Source: an uncultured Alphaproteobacteria bacterium (GTDB taxonomy: Bacteria > Pseudomonadota > Alphaproteobacteria > HIMB59 > GCA-002718135). From it: DNA of 64,000 bases. The position numbers were made by a program, and so were the translations under genes. Where the stretch lies: positions 1 to 64,000 of the forward strand of contig CACNLM010000006.1 of NCBI GenBank assembly GCA_902621305.1. Reading direction: 5' to 3'. The notes under the pieces are model-generated. The model worked only from the letters and a program-made list of their open reading frames with translations, did no database searches and had not been told where the DNA came from. Below are positions 1-9,900 of this stretch, in pieces. Each line of letters begins with the position of its first letter. Positions within the stretch are counted from its first letter, which is position 1.

Positions 1-764
1 TTTTTAATGTATTTACATATGAATGTAGCTCATCTAATCAAAATACTTATAAATCATTAAAATATGCATATCAATTTTGTAAGAAAAAAATATGTATTGG
101 AGTTATAACCTTACCACTAAGTAAAGAATTAATTAAAAAAATTAATAAAAATTTTATTGGACATACTGAGTATTTTCAAAAATTAGATAAAAAAAAATAT
201 TCAAATATGATTTTATTCCATGAAAAAATTATTGTTTCTCCTTTGACAACACACATTGAAATAAAAAAAATTTCTAAGGCAATTAAAAATAAAGTATTTA
301 TATATAACCAAATTAATAATCTTGTAAAAACTTTGAAAAAAGATTTTAATATAAAACAACCTAAAATAATAATTTCTGGTCTTAATCCTCATGCTGGTGA
401 AAATGGTAAATTAGGAAATGAAGAAATAAAAATAATTAATCCGGCTGTTAAAAAATTAAAATCTAAGGGTATAAAGATACATGGACCGCATTCAGCTGAT
501 AGTCTGTTAATAAATAAGAATTTAGAATATTATGATTGTTTTATATTTATATTTCACGATCAAGCACTAATACCTTTTAAATATATTAGTCAATTTTCTG
601 GAGTAAACTATACGGGAAATTTAAGTATAATTCGTGCCTCACCAGATCATGGTACAGCTTATAATTTAGTTGATTCAAAAAATATTTCAGACAAATCTTT
701 ATTAAATTGTTTTAAATTAATTAAAGAAATTCATTTTAATAGAAAGCATGCTGATAAAACCTAA
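1..764 (+). CDS. pdxA: 4-hydroxythreonine-4-phosphate dehydrogenase PdxA (5'-truncated by window edge)
   Basis: The frame of the 207..764 ORF is open back to base 3 and encodes ...ITLPLSKE..FIGHTEYF..; downstream GLNPHAGENG, HGPHSADS, FHDQALIPFK and SPDHGTAY are PdxA motifs. Confidence 0.93.
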   Translation, partial: FNVFTYECSSSNQNTYKSLKYAYQFCKKKICIGVITLPLSKELIKKINKNFIGHTEYFQKLDKKKYSNMILFHEKIIVSPLTTHIEIKKISKAIKNKVFIYNQINNLVKTLKKDFNIKQPKIIISGLNPHAGENGKLGNEEIKIINPAVKKLKSKGIKIHGPHSADSLLINKNLEYYDCFIFIFHDQALIPFKYISQFSGVNYTGNLSIIRASPDHGTAYNLVDSKNISDKSLLNCFKLIKEIHFNRKHADKT

Positions 765-1413
765 GAAATCATTAAGTCAAAATTTTTTAATTGATAAAAA
801 TATTTCAAATAAAATTATTAATTTATCAAATATTAAAGATAAATTTGTTATTGAAATAGGACCAGGTTATGGAGCATTAACTGATATAATATTAGATCGT
901 AAACCATATAAAATAATTTTAATTGAAAAAGATAAAATTTTATCAGAAATTTTAAAAAAAAAATATATTGGTAAAAATAATTTAGAAATACTGAATGAAG
1001 ATATTTTAAATTATGATTTTAGTAATTACAAAGACATAATTGTTATATCAAATTTACCATACAATATTAGTTCAAAAATTATTTTATATTTATTTAATTT
1101 TAAAACAAATATTAATGAAATGGTTTTGATGCTTCAAAAAGAAGTAGCGCATAAATTTGATTATAATTTACCAATTATGAACAAGTATAAATTTTTAACT
1201 AAAATTGTTTCTAATTATTCACAATGTTTTGATATTTCTTCTAATGTATTCATACCAAAGCCTAAAATTAAATCAACAGTTGTGAAGTTTATATTTAAAA
1301 ATGAAAAATATGATATTAAGAAAATATATAAATTCTCAAATTTAATTTTTAAAAATGTAAGAAAAAAAATTTATAAAAATATTAAACTTGATAAATCGAA
1401 GAATAGGCTATGA
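748..1413 (+). CDS. rsmA: 16S rRNA (adenine1518-N6/1519-N6)-dimethyltransferase RsmA/KsgA; ORF appears frameshifted near its 3' end (see findings)
   Basis: KKSLSQNFLIDKN, VIEIGPGYGALT, NLPYNISSKI, FIPKPKIKSTVVKF motifs; 221 aa is short for the family. Confidence 0.9.
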   Translation: MLIKPKKSLSQNFLIDKNISNKIINLSNIKDKFVIEIGPGYGALTDIILDRKPYKIILIEKDKILSEILKKKYIGKNNLEILNEDILNYDFSNYKDIIVISNLPYNISSKIILYLFNFKTNINEMVLMLQKEVAHKFDYNLPIMNKYKFLTKIVSNYSQCFDISSNVFIPKPKIKSTVVKFIFKNEKYDIKKIYKFSNLIFKNVRKKIYKNIKLDKSKNRL

Positions 1414-1429
1414 AATAAATATTGATGAA

Positions 1430-2053
1430 TTACTTGAGATTTACAATATTTTTTAATTTAATTTTTAATTCTTTATTATTTAGGGTAATAAATTCATTAA
1501 ATTGAATTATTTTAATAATTAAATTTACTGTATTTTTAACATTATCGTTAATTAAGACATATTTATACTCGTTGTAATGCCTCATTTCATCTAATGCATA
1601 TGAAAGTCTTAAATCTATTTCTTTTTTGTTATCTCTGCCTCTTTTAATTAATCTTCTTTTAAGTTCAGTTTTTGATGGAGGTAAAATAAAGAAATCTATA
1701 ATATTTTCTTTTTTATATTGTCTTCTAATTTTTCTTGCTCCTTTCCAATCAATATCAAATAAAATATGATTTTTTTTGTTTGAATTAATATATGTAAATG
1801 GTGAGCCATAAAAATTATTAAAATTATTTGCTGTTTCTATAAAAAAATTATTTTTTTTTAAAGTTTGAAATTTTTTTTTACTGACAAAAAAATAATCTTT
1901 GCCATCTATTTCATTTAATTTTTTGTTTCTTGAGGTATAAGATATTGAAAGTGTAAGATTTTTCATTTTTTTTATTAATAACTTGCACAAAGTAGTTTTA
2001 CCAGCACCAGAAGGAGAAGATATTATTATTAATTTTTTATTTTCTATATTCAT
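1430..2053 (-). CDS. gmk: guanylate kinase
   Basis: IISSPSGAGKTTLCK P-loop, SISYTSRNKKLNEIDGKDYFF. Confidence 0.95.
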   Translation of the reverse strand: MNIENKKLIIISSPSGAGKTTLCKLLIKKMKNLTLSISYTSRNKKLNEIDGKDYFFVSKKKFQTLKKNNFFIETANNFNNFYGSPFTYINSNKKNHILFDIDWKGARKIRRQYKKENIIDFFILPPSKTELKRRLIKRGRDNKKEIDLRLSYALDEMRHYNEYKYVLINDNVKNTVNLIIKIIQFNEFITLNNKELKIKLKNIVNLK

Positions 2054-2999
2054 TTAATTTTTTTTTATGTTCTAGATAGGTTTTAGAAAATATATGCTTA
2101 TTTAATGATTTATTAAAAAAATAAAACAAAAAATCTGTTCTATAATTTTCAAATATTGTTTTAATAGTATTTTTACCTACGTATGAAATTGGAAATGGTG
2201 GTAAACCCTTTATAAAATAAGTGTTATATGGATGATTTATCTTTAAATCTTTTACTAAAAGCTTTCTATTCAAGTTAAATTTACCATCTGTCAAAGCATA
2301 TATTACTGTAGCATCTATCTGTAATCTCATTTTATTATTTAAACGATTAATAATTACTGAGGAAATTTTTTGTTTATCTTCTATATCTAATCCTTCTTTT
2401 TCAATTAATGAGCCGATAGTTATAATTTGTTTGGTATCATATTTTTCAAATAAAATATTGTTTTTAAATTTTAAAAAAAATTGTTTTTTATTTTTTTTTA
2501 AATTTTCTACAAATAATTTAAAATCACTACCTTTCTTGAAATAATAGGTATCAGCTAATATATCTTCATAAGGTATCTTATAGGCATTTTTGAAATGCTT
2601 TGACAATTCATTGTCTAATTGGGTTTGAGACCAACCTTCAACAATAGTAATTTTATTTAACATATTACTAGATTTGCTAATTGTATTTACAAAAAATAAG
2701 GAAGAGGTATCTTTTTCAATAAAAAATTCGCCATAATGAATAAATTTATTAAAAACTATTTTATTAAAGAATATGTATGTTTTTAATATAAATATTTCAA
2801 TATCAGTAATGTTTTCAATATTATTTGTAATAATATTATCAATATGTTCTCCTTTTTCAATTATTAATAATTCATTTTTTAACAACAATTTTTTATTGAG
2901 CGTAAAATAATAAAAGAAAATAATTATAGTTAAAATAAAAATTATTAATGTACTAAATACTTTTAAATAATAATGCAGTATTAGTTCCTCCAAATCCAA
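2037..2999 (-). CDS. mltG: endolytic murein transglycosylase MltG (YceG-like)
   Basis: N-terminal TM; SLIEKEGLDIEDKQKISSVIINRLNNKMRLQIDATVIYAL, GLPPFPISYVG motifs. Confidence 0.9.
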   Translation of the reverse strand: MDLEELILHYYLKVFSTLIIFILTIIIFFYYFTLNKKLLLKNELLIIEKGEHIDNIITNNIENITDIEIFILKTYIFFNKIVFNKFIHYGEFFIEKDTSSLFFVNTISKSSNMLNKITIVEGWSQTQLDNELSKHFKNAYKIPYEDILADTYYFKKGSDFKLFVENLKKNKKQFFLKFKNNILFEKYDTKQIITIGSLIEKEGLDIEDKQKISSVIINRLNNKMRLQIDATVIYALTDGKFNLNRKLLVKDLKINHPYNTYFIKGLPPFPISYVGKNTIKTIFENYRTDFLFYFFNKSLNKHIFSKTYLEHKKKLNEYRK

Positions 3000-4203
3000 A
3001 AGAATTACTTAAAACGAATGAGATTTTTTTGTCGATAGGTATTTTTGGAATTAAATTAATATTAGTAGTTTCAATTTGATTATCTAAATTTAATGTTGCT
3101 GGGAGAATATTATTAGCTAATGAAAGAATTGAAAAAATTGATTCAACACTTCCTGCTGCTCCAAGTAGATGTCCAATAGAGGATTTTGTAGAACTTACAA
3201 ATATCTTATGCTTAAATAATCTTGATATAGCATTTAACTCAATTTCATCACCTTTAATTGTGGATGTTCCATGTGCGTTTATATAATCAACATTTTCAGA
3301 ATTAATATTAGACATTTTTAGAGCTTCTTGCATTGCCCTAAAACCACCGTCACCATCTTCTGCGGGAGAAGTAATATGATGAGCATCTCCAGACATTCCG
3401 TATCCAACAAGTTCTGCATAAATTTTTGCACCTCTTTTTTTTGCATGTTCGTATTCTTCTAAAACAATTATTCCAGAACCCTCACCCATAACAAAACCAT
3501 CTCTGTCTTTGTCCCAAGGTCTTGATGCTAGAGTTGGATTTTCATTAAAACTGGTGCTAAGACTTCTCGCTGCACAAAATCCAGCAATACCTAATTTACA
3601 AACAGCTGCTTCAGAGCCTCCAGCAATCATAACATCAGCCGCTCCTCTTTTAATCATTTCACCAGAATCACCTATTGAATGAGCGCCAGTTGCACAAGCT
3701 GTTACAACAGAATGATTTGGACCTTTAAAACCATATTTAATTGATATTTGTCCAGAAAGTAAATTTACTAGAGATGATGGAATAAAAAATGGTGATAGTT
3801 TTTTTTTATCTTTACTGTCAATAGTCAGTGAGCCTTCGTATATAGTTTCGAGTCCTCCAATACCAGATCCTACAGAAACTCCAACTCTGTAACTGTCTGT
3901 TTCATTAATATTTTGCAATCCAGCATCTTCAATTGCCATTTTCGCGGCTATTAAACCATATTGTATAAATCTATCATTTCTTTTTAAATCTCTGCTATCC
4001 AAAGCCATAGATTTATTAAAATAATCTTCATCATTTATATCATTATTTATAAAACCTGCTATTTTTGAAGGAAGATTAGAGACATCAAAATGTTTAATTT
4101 TTTTGATTCCTGATTTACATCCAATTAAATTATTCCAAGTTGAATCTATATCATTTCCAAGAGTAGTTAGTAAACCCATTCCTGTTACAACAACTCTCCT
4201 CAT
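2953..4203 (-). CDS. fabF: beta-ketoacyl-ACP synthase II
   Basis: VVVTGMGLLTTLG, ACATGAHSIGD, NAHGTSTIKGD, GHLLGAAGSVE, SFGFGGTNTALLF. Confidence 0.97.
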   Translation of the reverse strand: MRRVVVTGMGLLTTLGNDIDSTWNNLIGCKSGIKKIKHFDVSNLPSKIAGFINNDINDEDYFNKSMALDSRDLKRNDRFIQYGLIAAKMAIEDAGLQNINETDSYRVGVSVGSGIGGLETIYEGSLTIDSKDKKKLSPFFIPSSLVNLLSGQISIKYGFKGPNHSVVTACATGAHSIGDSGEMIKRGAADVMIAGGSEAAVCKLGIAGFCAARSLSTSFNENPTLASRPWDKDRDGFVMGEGSGIIVLEEYEHAKKRGAKIYAELVGYGMSGDAHHITSPAEDGDGGFRAMQEALKMSNINSENVDYINAHGTSTIKGDEIELNAISRLFKHKIFVSSTKSSIGHLLGAAGSVESIFSILSLANNILPATLNLDNQIETTNINLIPKIPIDKKISFVLSNSFGFGGTNTALLFKSI

Positions 4204-4215
4204 AAAAAATATATT

Positions 4216-4449
4216 TTATTTTTTGCTTTGAATATAATCTATTGCATTTTGAACTGTTTGAATAGTTTCTGCAGCATCATCGGGTATTTCAATTCCAAAT
4301 TTTTCTTCAAATGCCATAACTAATTCAACAGTGTCTAGGCTGTCCGCTCCTAAATCATCTATAAATTTAGCCTCTGGAACTACTTTAGTTTCATCAATAC
4401 CTAGATGATCTACAACTATTTTTTTGACCTGATCTTGAATTTCACTCAT
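4216..4449 (-). CDS. acpP: acyl carrier protein
   Basis: [26 protein letters not shown] phosphopantetheine motif. Confidence 0.98.
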   Translation of the reverse strand: MSEIQDQVKKIVVDHLGIDETKVVPEAKFIDDLGADSLDTVELVMAFEEKFGIEIPDDAAETIQTVQNAIDYIQSKK

Positions 4450-4504
4450 AATTATCTCCTTACAATTTTACTTTTAGAATATTATTTGAATGTGTGTCAA
4501 CCTA

Positions 4505-5239
4505 TTAAACCATTAACATTCCACCATTCACATGAAAATTTTGACCAGTAATATAGGATGAGTTGTCAGAAGATAAAAAATATACTAAATTTGCTATATC
4601 TTTTGGGTCTCCAAATCTCATCATAGGTATTTTTGAAAGGTAATTATTTTTTTGATCATCTGTTAAAGCATCAGTCATAGAAGTAGAAATAAAACCTGGA
4701 GATATAATGTTAACATTAATGTTTCTTCTTGCTACCTCTAAAGCAATTGATTTGTATAAACCAACTAATCCAGATTTAGAGGCAACATAATTTGCCTGTC
4801 CGAGATTACCTGTTGAGCCTACAATTGAAGAAATACCAATAATTTTTCCATATTTAAGTGATAACATATTTGGAAGTAAAGACTTAATAATCTGGTAATT
4901 AGAATTTAAATTTGTTTGAATTACTTCAGACCATTGATTTTTTTTCATTCTGAAAATTAAATTATCTTTAGTTGTTCCAGCATTGTTTACTATAATCGAT
5001 AAATCTTTATGATTTTTAGCAATTTCATCTAGTGAATTTTCTAATTTTTCAGGATTAGATAAATCAACCTTATAATAAAAATGGTTTTTCCCATAAAAAT
5101 TTTTCAATTTATCAACTTTTTCATCTGTTGAAGCAGTTAAAATTAGGGTATACTTTTTTTTATTAAATAACTCGCAAATTGCTGAACCAATACCTCCAGA
5201 AGCTCCTGTAATAAAAATTTTTTTACTAATATCATTCAT
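4505..5239 (-). CDS. fabG: 3-oxoacyl-ACP reductase
   Basis: SDR fold: ITGASGGIGSAI, NNAGTTKDNL, YVASKSGLVG; located in fab cluster. Confidence 0.95.
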   Translation of the reverse strand: MNDISKKIFITGASGGIGSAICELFNKKKYTLILTASTDEKVDKLKNFYGKNHFYYKVDLSNPEKLENSLDEIAKNHKDLSIIVNNAGTTKDNLIFRMKKNQWSEVIQTNLNSNYQIIKSLLPNMLSLKYGKIIGISSIVGSTGNLGQANYVASKSGLVGLYKSIALEVARRNINVNIISPGFISTSMTDALTDDQKNNYLSKIPMMRFGDPKDIANLVYFLSSDNSSYITGQNFHVNGGMLMV

Positions 5240-6153
5240 ATTTTATTTATATCCGATACTTCATTTATAGAAACAATTTCAAAATTTTTAGATATTCTTT
5301 TAATTAAACCACTTAATACTTTATTAGGACCAATTTCAATAATATTTACCTCTCCTATTTCTTCTAATTTTCTTATACTATTAGTCCAATTAACTTTATT
5401 AGACATTTGAAATTGTAAATTTTTTTTAATTGTAGAACTATCTTTGTAAATATTTGCATCATAATTAGAAATAATCTTTATATCATTGTCAATAAAATTT
5501 AAATTTTCAATTTCAGAACTTAGTTGACTTTGAGCTTGATCCATATACTTGCTATGAAAAGCAGCAGAAACATTCAATAACACAAATTTTTTTATATTAT
5601 TATCTAAAAAAAAATCTTTTGAATTGTTAATTTCACTTATATTGCCTGATATAACTATTTGCATAGGTGAATTATCATTTGCAATTTGTAAATTTAATTT
5701 ATTTTTATTAATCAAATTTTGAATATAATCGCAATCCTTACCAATCAATGCTGCCATACCTGTTTCATTGGGTGTAATTGCCGTATTCATTAACTCTCCT
5801 CTCTTTTTAAGAATCGAGCTACTTTCTTTTAAATTTAATTTTTTACAGCATGCAAGTGCAGTGTATTCACCTAAAGAATGACCAAGCATTACATCAACAT
5901 TTTCTATTTTAAGATCGTTTTCAACTATGTATGTACTGAATATGACATAAGAGGATGCAAATATACATATTTGAGTATATTGAGTTAAATCTAATTTATT
6001 ATCTTCATTATTGAATATTATATTTCTAATATTAATATTTGTGTAATCCTCGATTTCCTCAAAAGCTAATTTTGCAATTTTAAAATTATCATTAAAATCT
6101 TTGGCCATTCCTATATATTGGCTGCCTTGACCAGGAAAAACAAAAGTAGTCAT
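5236..6153 (-). CDS. fabD: ACP S-malonyltransferase
   Basis: FPGQGSQYIGMAKD, GHSLGEYTALACC, SAAFHSKYM. Confidence 0.95.
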   Translation of the reverse strand: MTTFVFPGQGSQYIGMAKDFNDNFKIAKLAFEEIEDYTNINIRNIIFNNEDNKLDLTQYTQICIFASSYVIFSTYIVENDLKIENVDVMLGHSLGEYTALACCKKLNLKESSSILKKRGELMNTAITPNETGMAALIGKDCDYIQNLINKNKLNLQIANDNSPMQIVISGNISEINNSKDFFLDNNIKKFVLLNVSAAFHSKYMDQAQSQLSSEIENLNFIDNDIKIISNYDANIYKDSSTIKKNLQFQMSNKVNWTNSIRKLEEIGEVNIIEIGPNKVLSGLIKRISKNFEIVSINEVSDINKI

Positions 6154-6194
6154 TTATGCTTGATTTATTTTAAAATTTTAATATATGCAAGTTC

Positions 6195-6237
6195 AACTTC
6201 TCTTATAATTAAAATTATAAGATTTAACCGTGGAGTT
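6195..6237 (+). promoter_or_regulatory. candidate S6:S18 autoregulatory mRNA leader (hairpin, 3' bulge with CCG, SD-sequestering outer stem)
   Basis: AACTTC(6195-6200)/GGAGTT(6232-6237) outer stem; CTTATAATT-AA-AATTATAAG (6202-6221) inner stem; CCG at 6228-6230 in 3' bulge; immediately upstream of the rpsF ATG. Confidence 0.55.
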
Positions 6238-6239
6238 TT

Positions 6240-6566
6240 ATGAATAAATTTGAAGTAGTATTTATATTTAACCCTGAATTAAACGCGAATTCAATAACAT
6301 CTGAAATAGAAAAATTTAAATCTCAATTAAGTTCTCTATCAGCTTCATTTATTAATGAAGAAAACTGGGGTCTTAGGGATTTAAGTTATAGCATAAATAA
6401 ATTTAATAAAGCTTTTTATAGATTTTTTCAAATTGAAGCTTCTGGAGACATTATTAAAAATTTAAATAAAGAATTAAATCAATCTGAAAATATATTAAGA
6501 TATATGTTTATCAAGGTCAAAGAACATCAAGAATTACCAACAAAGTTAAATTATGAAAAAAAATAA
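6240..6566 (+). CDS. rpsF: 30S ribosomal protein S6
   Basis: [12 protein letters not shown]-terminus, [12 protein letters not shown]; followed by rpsR and rplI. Confidence 0.93.
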   Translation: MNKFEVVFIFNPELNANSITSEIEKFKSQLSSLSASFINEENWGLRDLSYSINKFNKAFYRFFQIEASGDIIKNLNKELNQSENILRYMFIKVKEHQELPTKLNYEKK

Positions 6567-6828
6567 ATTTAAAAATAGGAAAGAAGATAAATCAAATTCA
6601 CCATTTGAAAACAAAAAAAAATTTTGTCCTTTTAGTCAACCTGGATCTCCAATAATTGATTACAAAGATACCAGATTATTATCACGTTATATTACTGAAA
6701 AAGGTAAAATAATACCTAGCAGAATTACTGGTGTTTCTAGAAAAAAACAAAATGAACTGGCTAAAGCAATAAAAAGAGCTAGATTTTTATCATTAATGTC
6801 ATACACCAATAAGTCATTTTCATCATGA
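6553..6828 (+). CDS. rpsR: 30S ribosomal protein S18
   Basis: [50 protein letters not shown]. Confidence 0.96.
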   Translation: MKKNKFKNRKEDKSNSPFENKKKFCPFSQPGSPIIDYKDTRLLSRYITEKGKIIPSRITGVSRKKQNELAKAIKRARFLSLMSYTNKSFSS

Positions 6829-7268
6829 GAGTTATATTAACAACAACAATTAAAAAATTGGGTAAAGTAGGTGATACAGTTACTGTTAAACCTGGTTATG
6901 CTAGAAATTATTTACTACCAAATAAAATGGCATTAAGAGAAAATAAAAAAAATTTAGAATATTATGATAAGATTAAAGAAGAAATTAAAGAAAATGAAAC
7001 GAAAAAACTTAATTTAGCAAAAGATCTAGTTGAGAAAATAAAAAATATTAAAATTATTTTTAACAAAGAATCTGATGAAAAAGATCAACTTTATGGCTCA
7101 ATTTCAAAAAAAGAAATTATAGATTACTTATCTGAAAAAAACATAAAAATTAAATCAGATGACATTTTAATAAAAAATCAAATTAAATCTCTTGGGGAAC
7201 ATAAAATTGAAATTAATCCTTACGAGAATATTTCTGAAGAAGTATCTATAATTATAAATAAAAACTAA
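6825..7268 (+). CDS. rplI: 50S ribosomal protein L9
   Basis: [33 protein letters not shown]. Confidence 0.96.
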   Translation: MRVILTTTIKKLGKVGDTVTVKPGYARNYLLPNKMALRENKKNLEYYDKIKEEIKENETKKLNLAKDLVEKIKNIKIIFNKESDEKDQLYGSISKKEIIDYLSEKNIKIKSDDILIKNQIKSLGEHKIEINPYENISEEVSIIINKN

Positions 7269-7351
7269 TTTATTCACACTATTAATATCTTATTAACTAA
7301 TTTTAATTTCTATTAGTTGTTGAATTGTTTAAGATAGTTTAATTGTAATTA

Positions 7352-8851
7352 ATGTCAGTTGAATTACTAAATTCAAACGAAAATCAATCTATTGAAGAAA
7401 GTAACTTTGTTAATACTGATGCTGAATTAGCATTAATTGGCTGTATTTTATGGGATAATAAAAATTATGAAAAAGTATCTGATTTTCTTAATGAAAATCA
7501 TTTTGTAGATGAAACTCATAAAGTAATTTTTTTAACAATTAAAAATTTATTAGATAAAAATATCTTAGTATCTCCCATAACGCTTAAAAACTATCTACCA
7601 GAAGATAATAAAAATCTAAATAAAGTTAATTATTTAAATCAATTAAAAGACAGTACACCTTCAACACAAAATACATACAATTATGGTAAAATTATTTATG
7701 ATTTATATGTTAAAAGAAATTTAGTTGGTGTTGCGCAAAATATAATACAAGAAACAAATTCAAATAGTACTGTCGCTGCCGATCATCTTATAGAGAATGC
7801 AGAAAATGACTTATATAATTTATCACAAAGTGGAAATTCTGATAGATCATTTGTTAATTTTGGCAATGCTCTGCAAGGTGCAGTTGAAATAATTAGTGAA
7901 GCTTACAAGAGAGAGGGTAAAATTGCAGGAGTGCCAACAGGATTTAAAGATCTCGATAATAAATTAGGTGGATTACACAAATCTGATTTAATTATAATTG
8001 CTGGAAGACCTTCAATGGGGAAGACTGCATTAGGAACAAATATAGCATTTAATTGTGCAATCAAATACCTGGAAGAAATAGATGAGTTTGAAAATAAGAA
8101 AATCATAGATGGAGGTAAAGTTGCTTTCTTTTCACTAGAGATGTCTTCTGAACAACTTGCTACAAGAATTTTGGCAGAACAAACCAAAATTTCAGGTGAC
8201 AAAATGCGAAAAGCAGAATTAAATAAAAATGATTTTAATAAAATAGCCAAAACATCTGCAGATTTAGAAAATTTGAATTTAATAATAGATGATAATCCTG
8301 TCTTAACAATTCCAACACTAAGATCAAGAGCAAGAAGACTTAAGAGACTTCATGATATAAATTTGATAATTATAGACTATTTACAATTAATGTCTGCTGC
8401 ATCAAATAATAGAAATGATGGAAGAGTTCAGGAAATATCTGAGATAACAAGAGGTCTAAAATCTATTGCAAAAGAATTAAATATACCGGTTATAGCTTTG
8501 TCGCAACTCTCAAGACAGGTAGAACAGAGAGAGGATAAGAGACCACAATTATCAGATTTAAGAGAGAGTGGAACAATTGAACAAGATTCAGATGTAGTTA
8601 TGTTTATTTATAGAGAAAGTTATTATTTAGAACGATTAGAACCTATTAGAAAATCAGAAGAAGATGATATGAAATACAACGAAAGAGTCTCTCGATGGCA
8701 ACAATTAACTAACGATAATTACAATAAGGCTGAAATCATTATTGCTAAACAAAGACATGGACCGATTGGTTCAATTAAAATGCATTTTGATGCAAATTAT
8801 ACAAAATTCAGTGACTTAACAACCAAAGATTATGATAATATTATTGAGTGA
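7352..8851 (+). CDS. dnaB: replicative DNA helicase DnaB
   Basis: GVPTGFKDLDNKLGGLHKSDLIIIAGRPSMGKTAL, IIDYLQLM, IALSQLSRQVEQR. Confidence 0.97.
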   Translation: MSVELLNSNENQSIEESNFVNTDAELALIGCILWDNKNYEKVSDFLNENHFVDETHKVIFLTIKNLLDKNILVSPITLKNYLPEDNKNLNKVNYLNQLKDSTPSTQNTYNYGKIIYDLYVKRNLVGVAQNIIQETNSNSTVAADHLIENAENDLYNLSQSGNSDRSFVNFGNALQGAVEIISEAYKREGKIAGVPTGFKDLDNKLGGLHKSDLIIIAGRPSMGKTALGTNIAFNCAIKYLEEIDEFENKKIIDGGKVAFFSLEMSSEQLATRILAEQTKISGDKMRKAELNKNDFNKIAKTSADLENLNLIIDDNPVLTIPTLRSRARRLKRLHDINLIIIDYLQLMSAASNNRNDGRVQEISEITRGLKSIAKELNIPVIALSQLSRQVEQREDKRPQLSDLRESGTIEQDSDVVMFIYRESYYLERLEPIRKSEEDDMKYNERVSRWQQLTNDNYNKAEIIIAKQRHGPIGSIKMHFDANYTKFSDLTTKDYDNIIE

Positions 8852-9900
8852 TTAACGAAAGTGGTATTTTAAACATTAATACAAAAAACTTAATTCATAA
8901 TTATAATTTTTTTAAAAAACTTAAAAAAGATCTTATTGTTGCTCCAACAATTAAAGCAGATGCTTACGGTCTAGGATGTAAAAAAATATTTAAACTTTTA
9001 GTTAAAAAAGGTTGCAAACATTTTTTTGTAGCAACATTAGAAGAGGGGTTAAGATTAAAAAATAAAAATAAATCAATTAAAATCTTTGTTCTCAATGGGT
9101 TACAAAATTATCAATTGAGTAAATTTACAAAAGGCAATTTAACACCTGTTATTAATACTATTGATGAATACAGAAGAATTATAAATTTCAAAATAGATTT
9201 TGCAATTCATATAGATACTGGAATTAATAGATTAGGTATTCCATTTGATGATGTTCATAAATTGAATTTTAACAATCGTTTTTTGAAACTTGTCATAAGT
9301 CATTTATCAAGCTCTGATGAGTACAAAAATAAATATAATTCAAAACAAAATAATTTATTTAATTCGATATTGAAAAAAAAATACAATAATATTAATTTAA
9401 GCTTAGCAAATTCTCATGGCACAATTTTAAATAAATCATACCTATACGACATGATTAGACCGGGAATAGGAATTTATGGCGGTTTTGAAAATAAAAAATT
9501 AGAGAAAAAAATTAAAAATGTAGTTAATTTGAAAGGTAAAATAATTCAAATCAAAGATATACAAAAAAATAAGTATGTTGGTTATAATCGTACTTACAAA
9601 ACAAAAGATAGAATAAGAGTAGCAATAATTGGCCTTGGTTATGAAGATGGTATACCTAGATCAATAAGTAATAAAGGATTAGTTTATTTTAAAAAAGAAA
9701 AATTTAAAATTATTGGTAGAATTTCAATGGATTCATTTACAGTCGATATATCTAAATGTAGTCATGATTTAAAAGTAGGTATGTATTTAGATTTAATAAA
9801 TGATGAATATAAATTAGATAAATTTGCTAAAACATGCAAAACAATATCAAACGAAGTTTTAACATCTATTGGCAATAGAGTTTATAGAAATTATGAATAA
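8848..9900 (+). CDS. alr: alanine racemase
   Basis: PTIKADAYGLG PLP-lysine motif, RPGIGIYGG, GYEDGIPR, IGRISMDSFTVDIS; GTG start. Confidence 0.93.
   Translation: MINESGILNINTKNLIHNYNFFKKLKKDLIVAPTIKADAYGLGCKKIFKLLVKKGCKHFFVATLEEGLRLKNKNKSIKIFVLNGLQNYQLSKFTKGNLTPVINTIDEYRRIINFKIDFAIHIDTGINRLGIPFDDVHKLNFNNRFLKLVISHLSSSDEYKNKYNSKQNNLFNSILKKKYNNINLSLANSHGTILNKSYLYDMIRPGIGIYGGFENKKLEKKIKNVVNLKGKIIQIKDIQKNKYVGYNRTYKTKDRIRVAIIGLGYEDGIPRSISNKGLVYFKKEKFKIIGRISMDSFTVDISKCSHDLKVGMYLDLINDEYKLDKFAKTCKTISNEVLTSIGNRVYRNYE

Noticed and set aside
7903-8250. 115-aa minus-strand ORF inside dnaB
   Set aside because: Fully antisense to a conserved DnaB core; no recognisable domain; shadow ORF.
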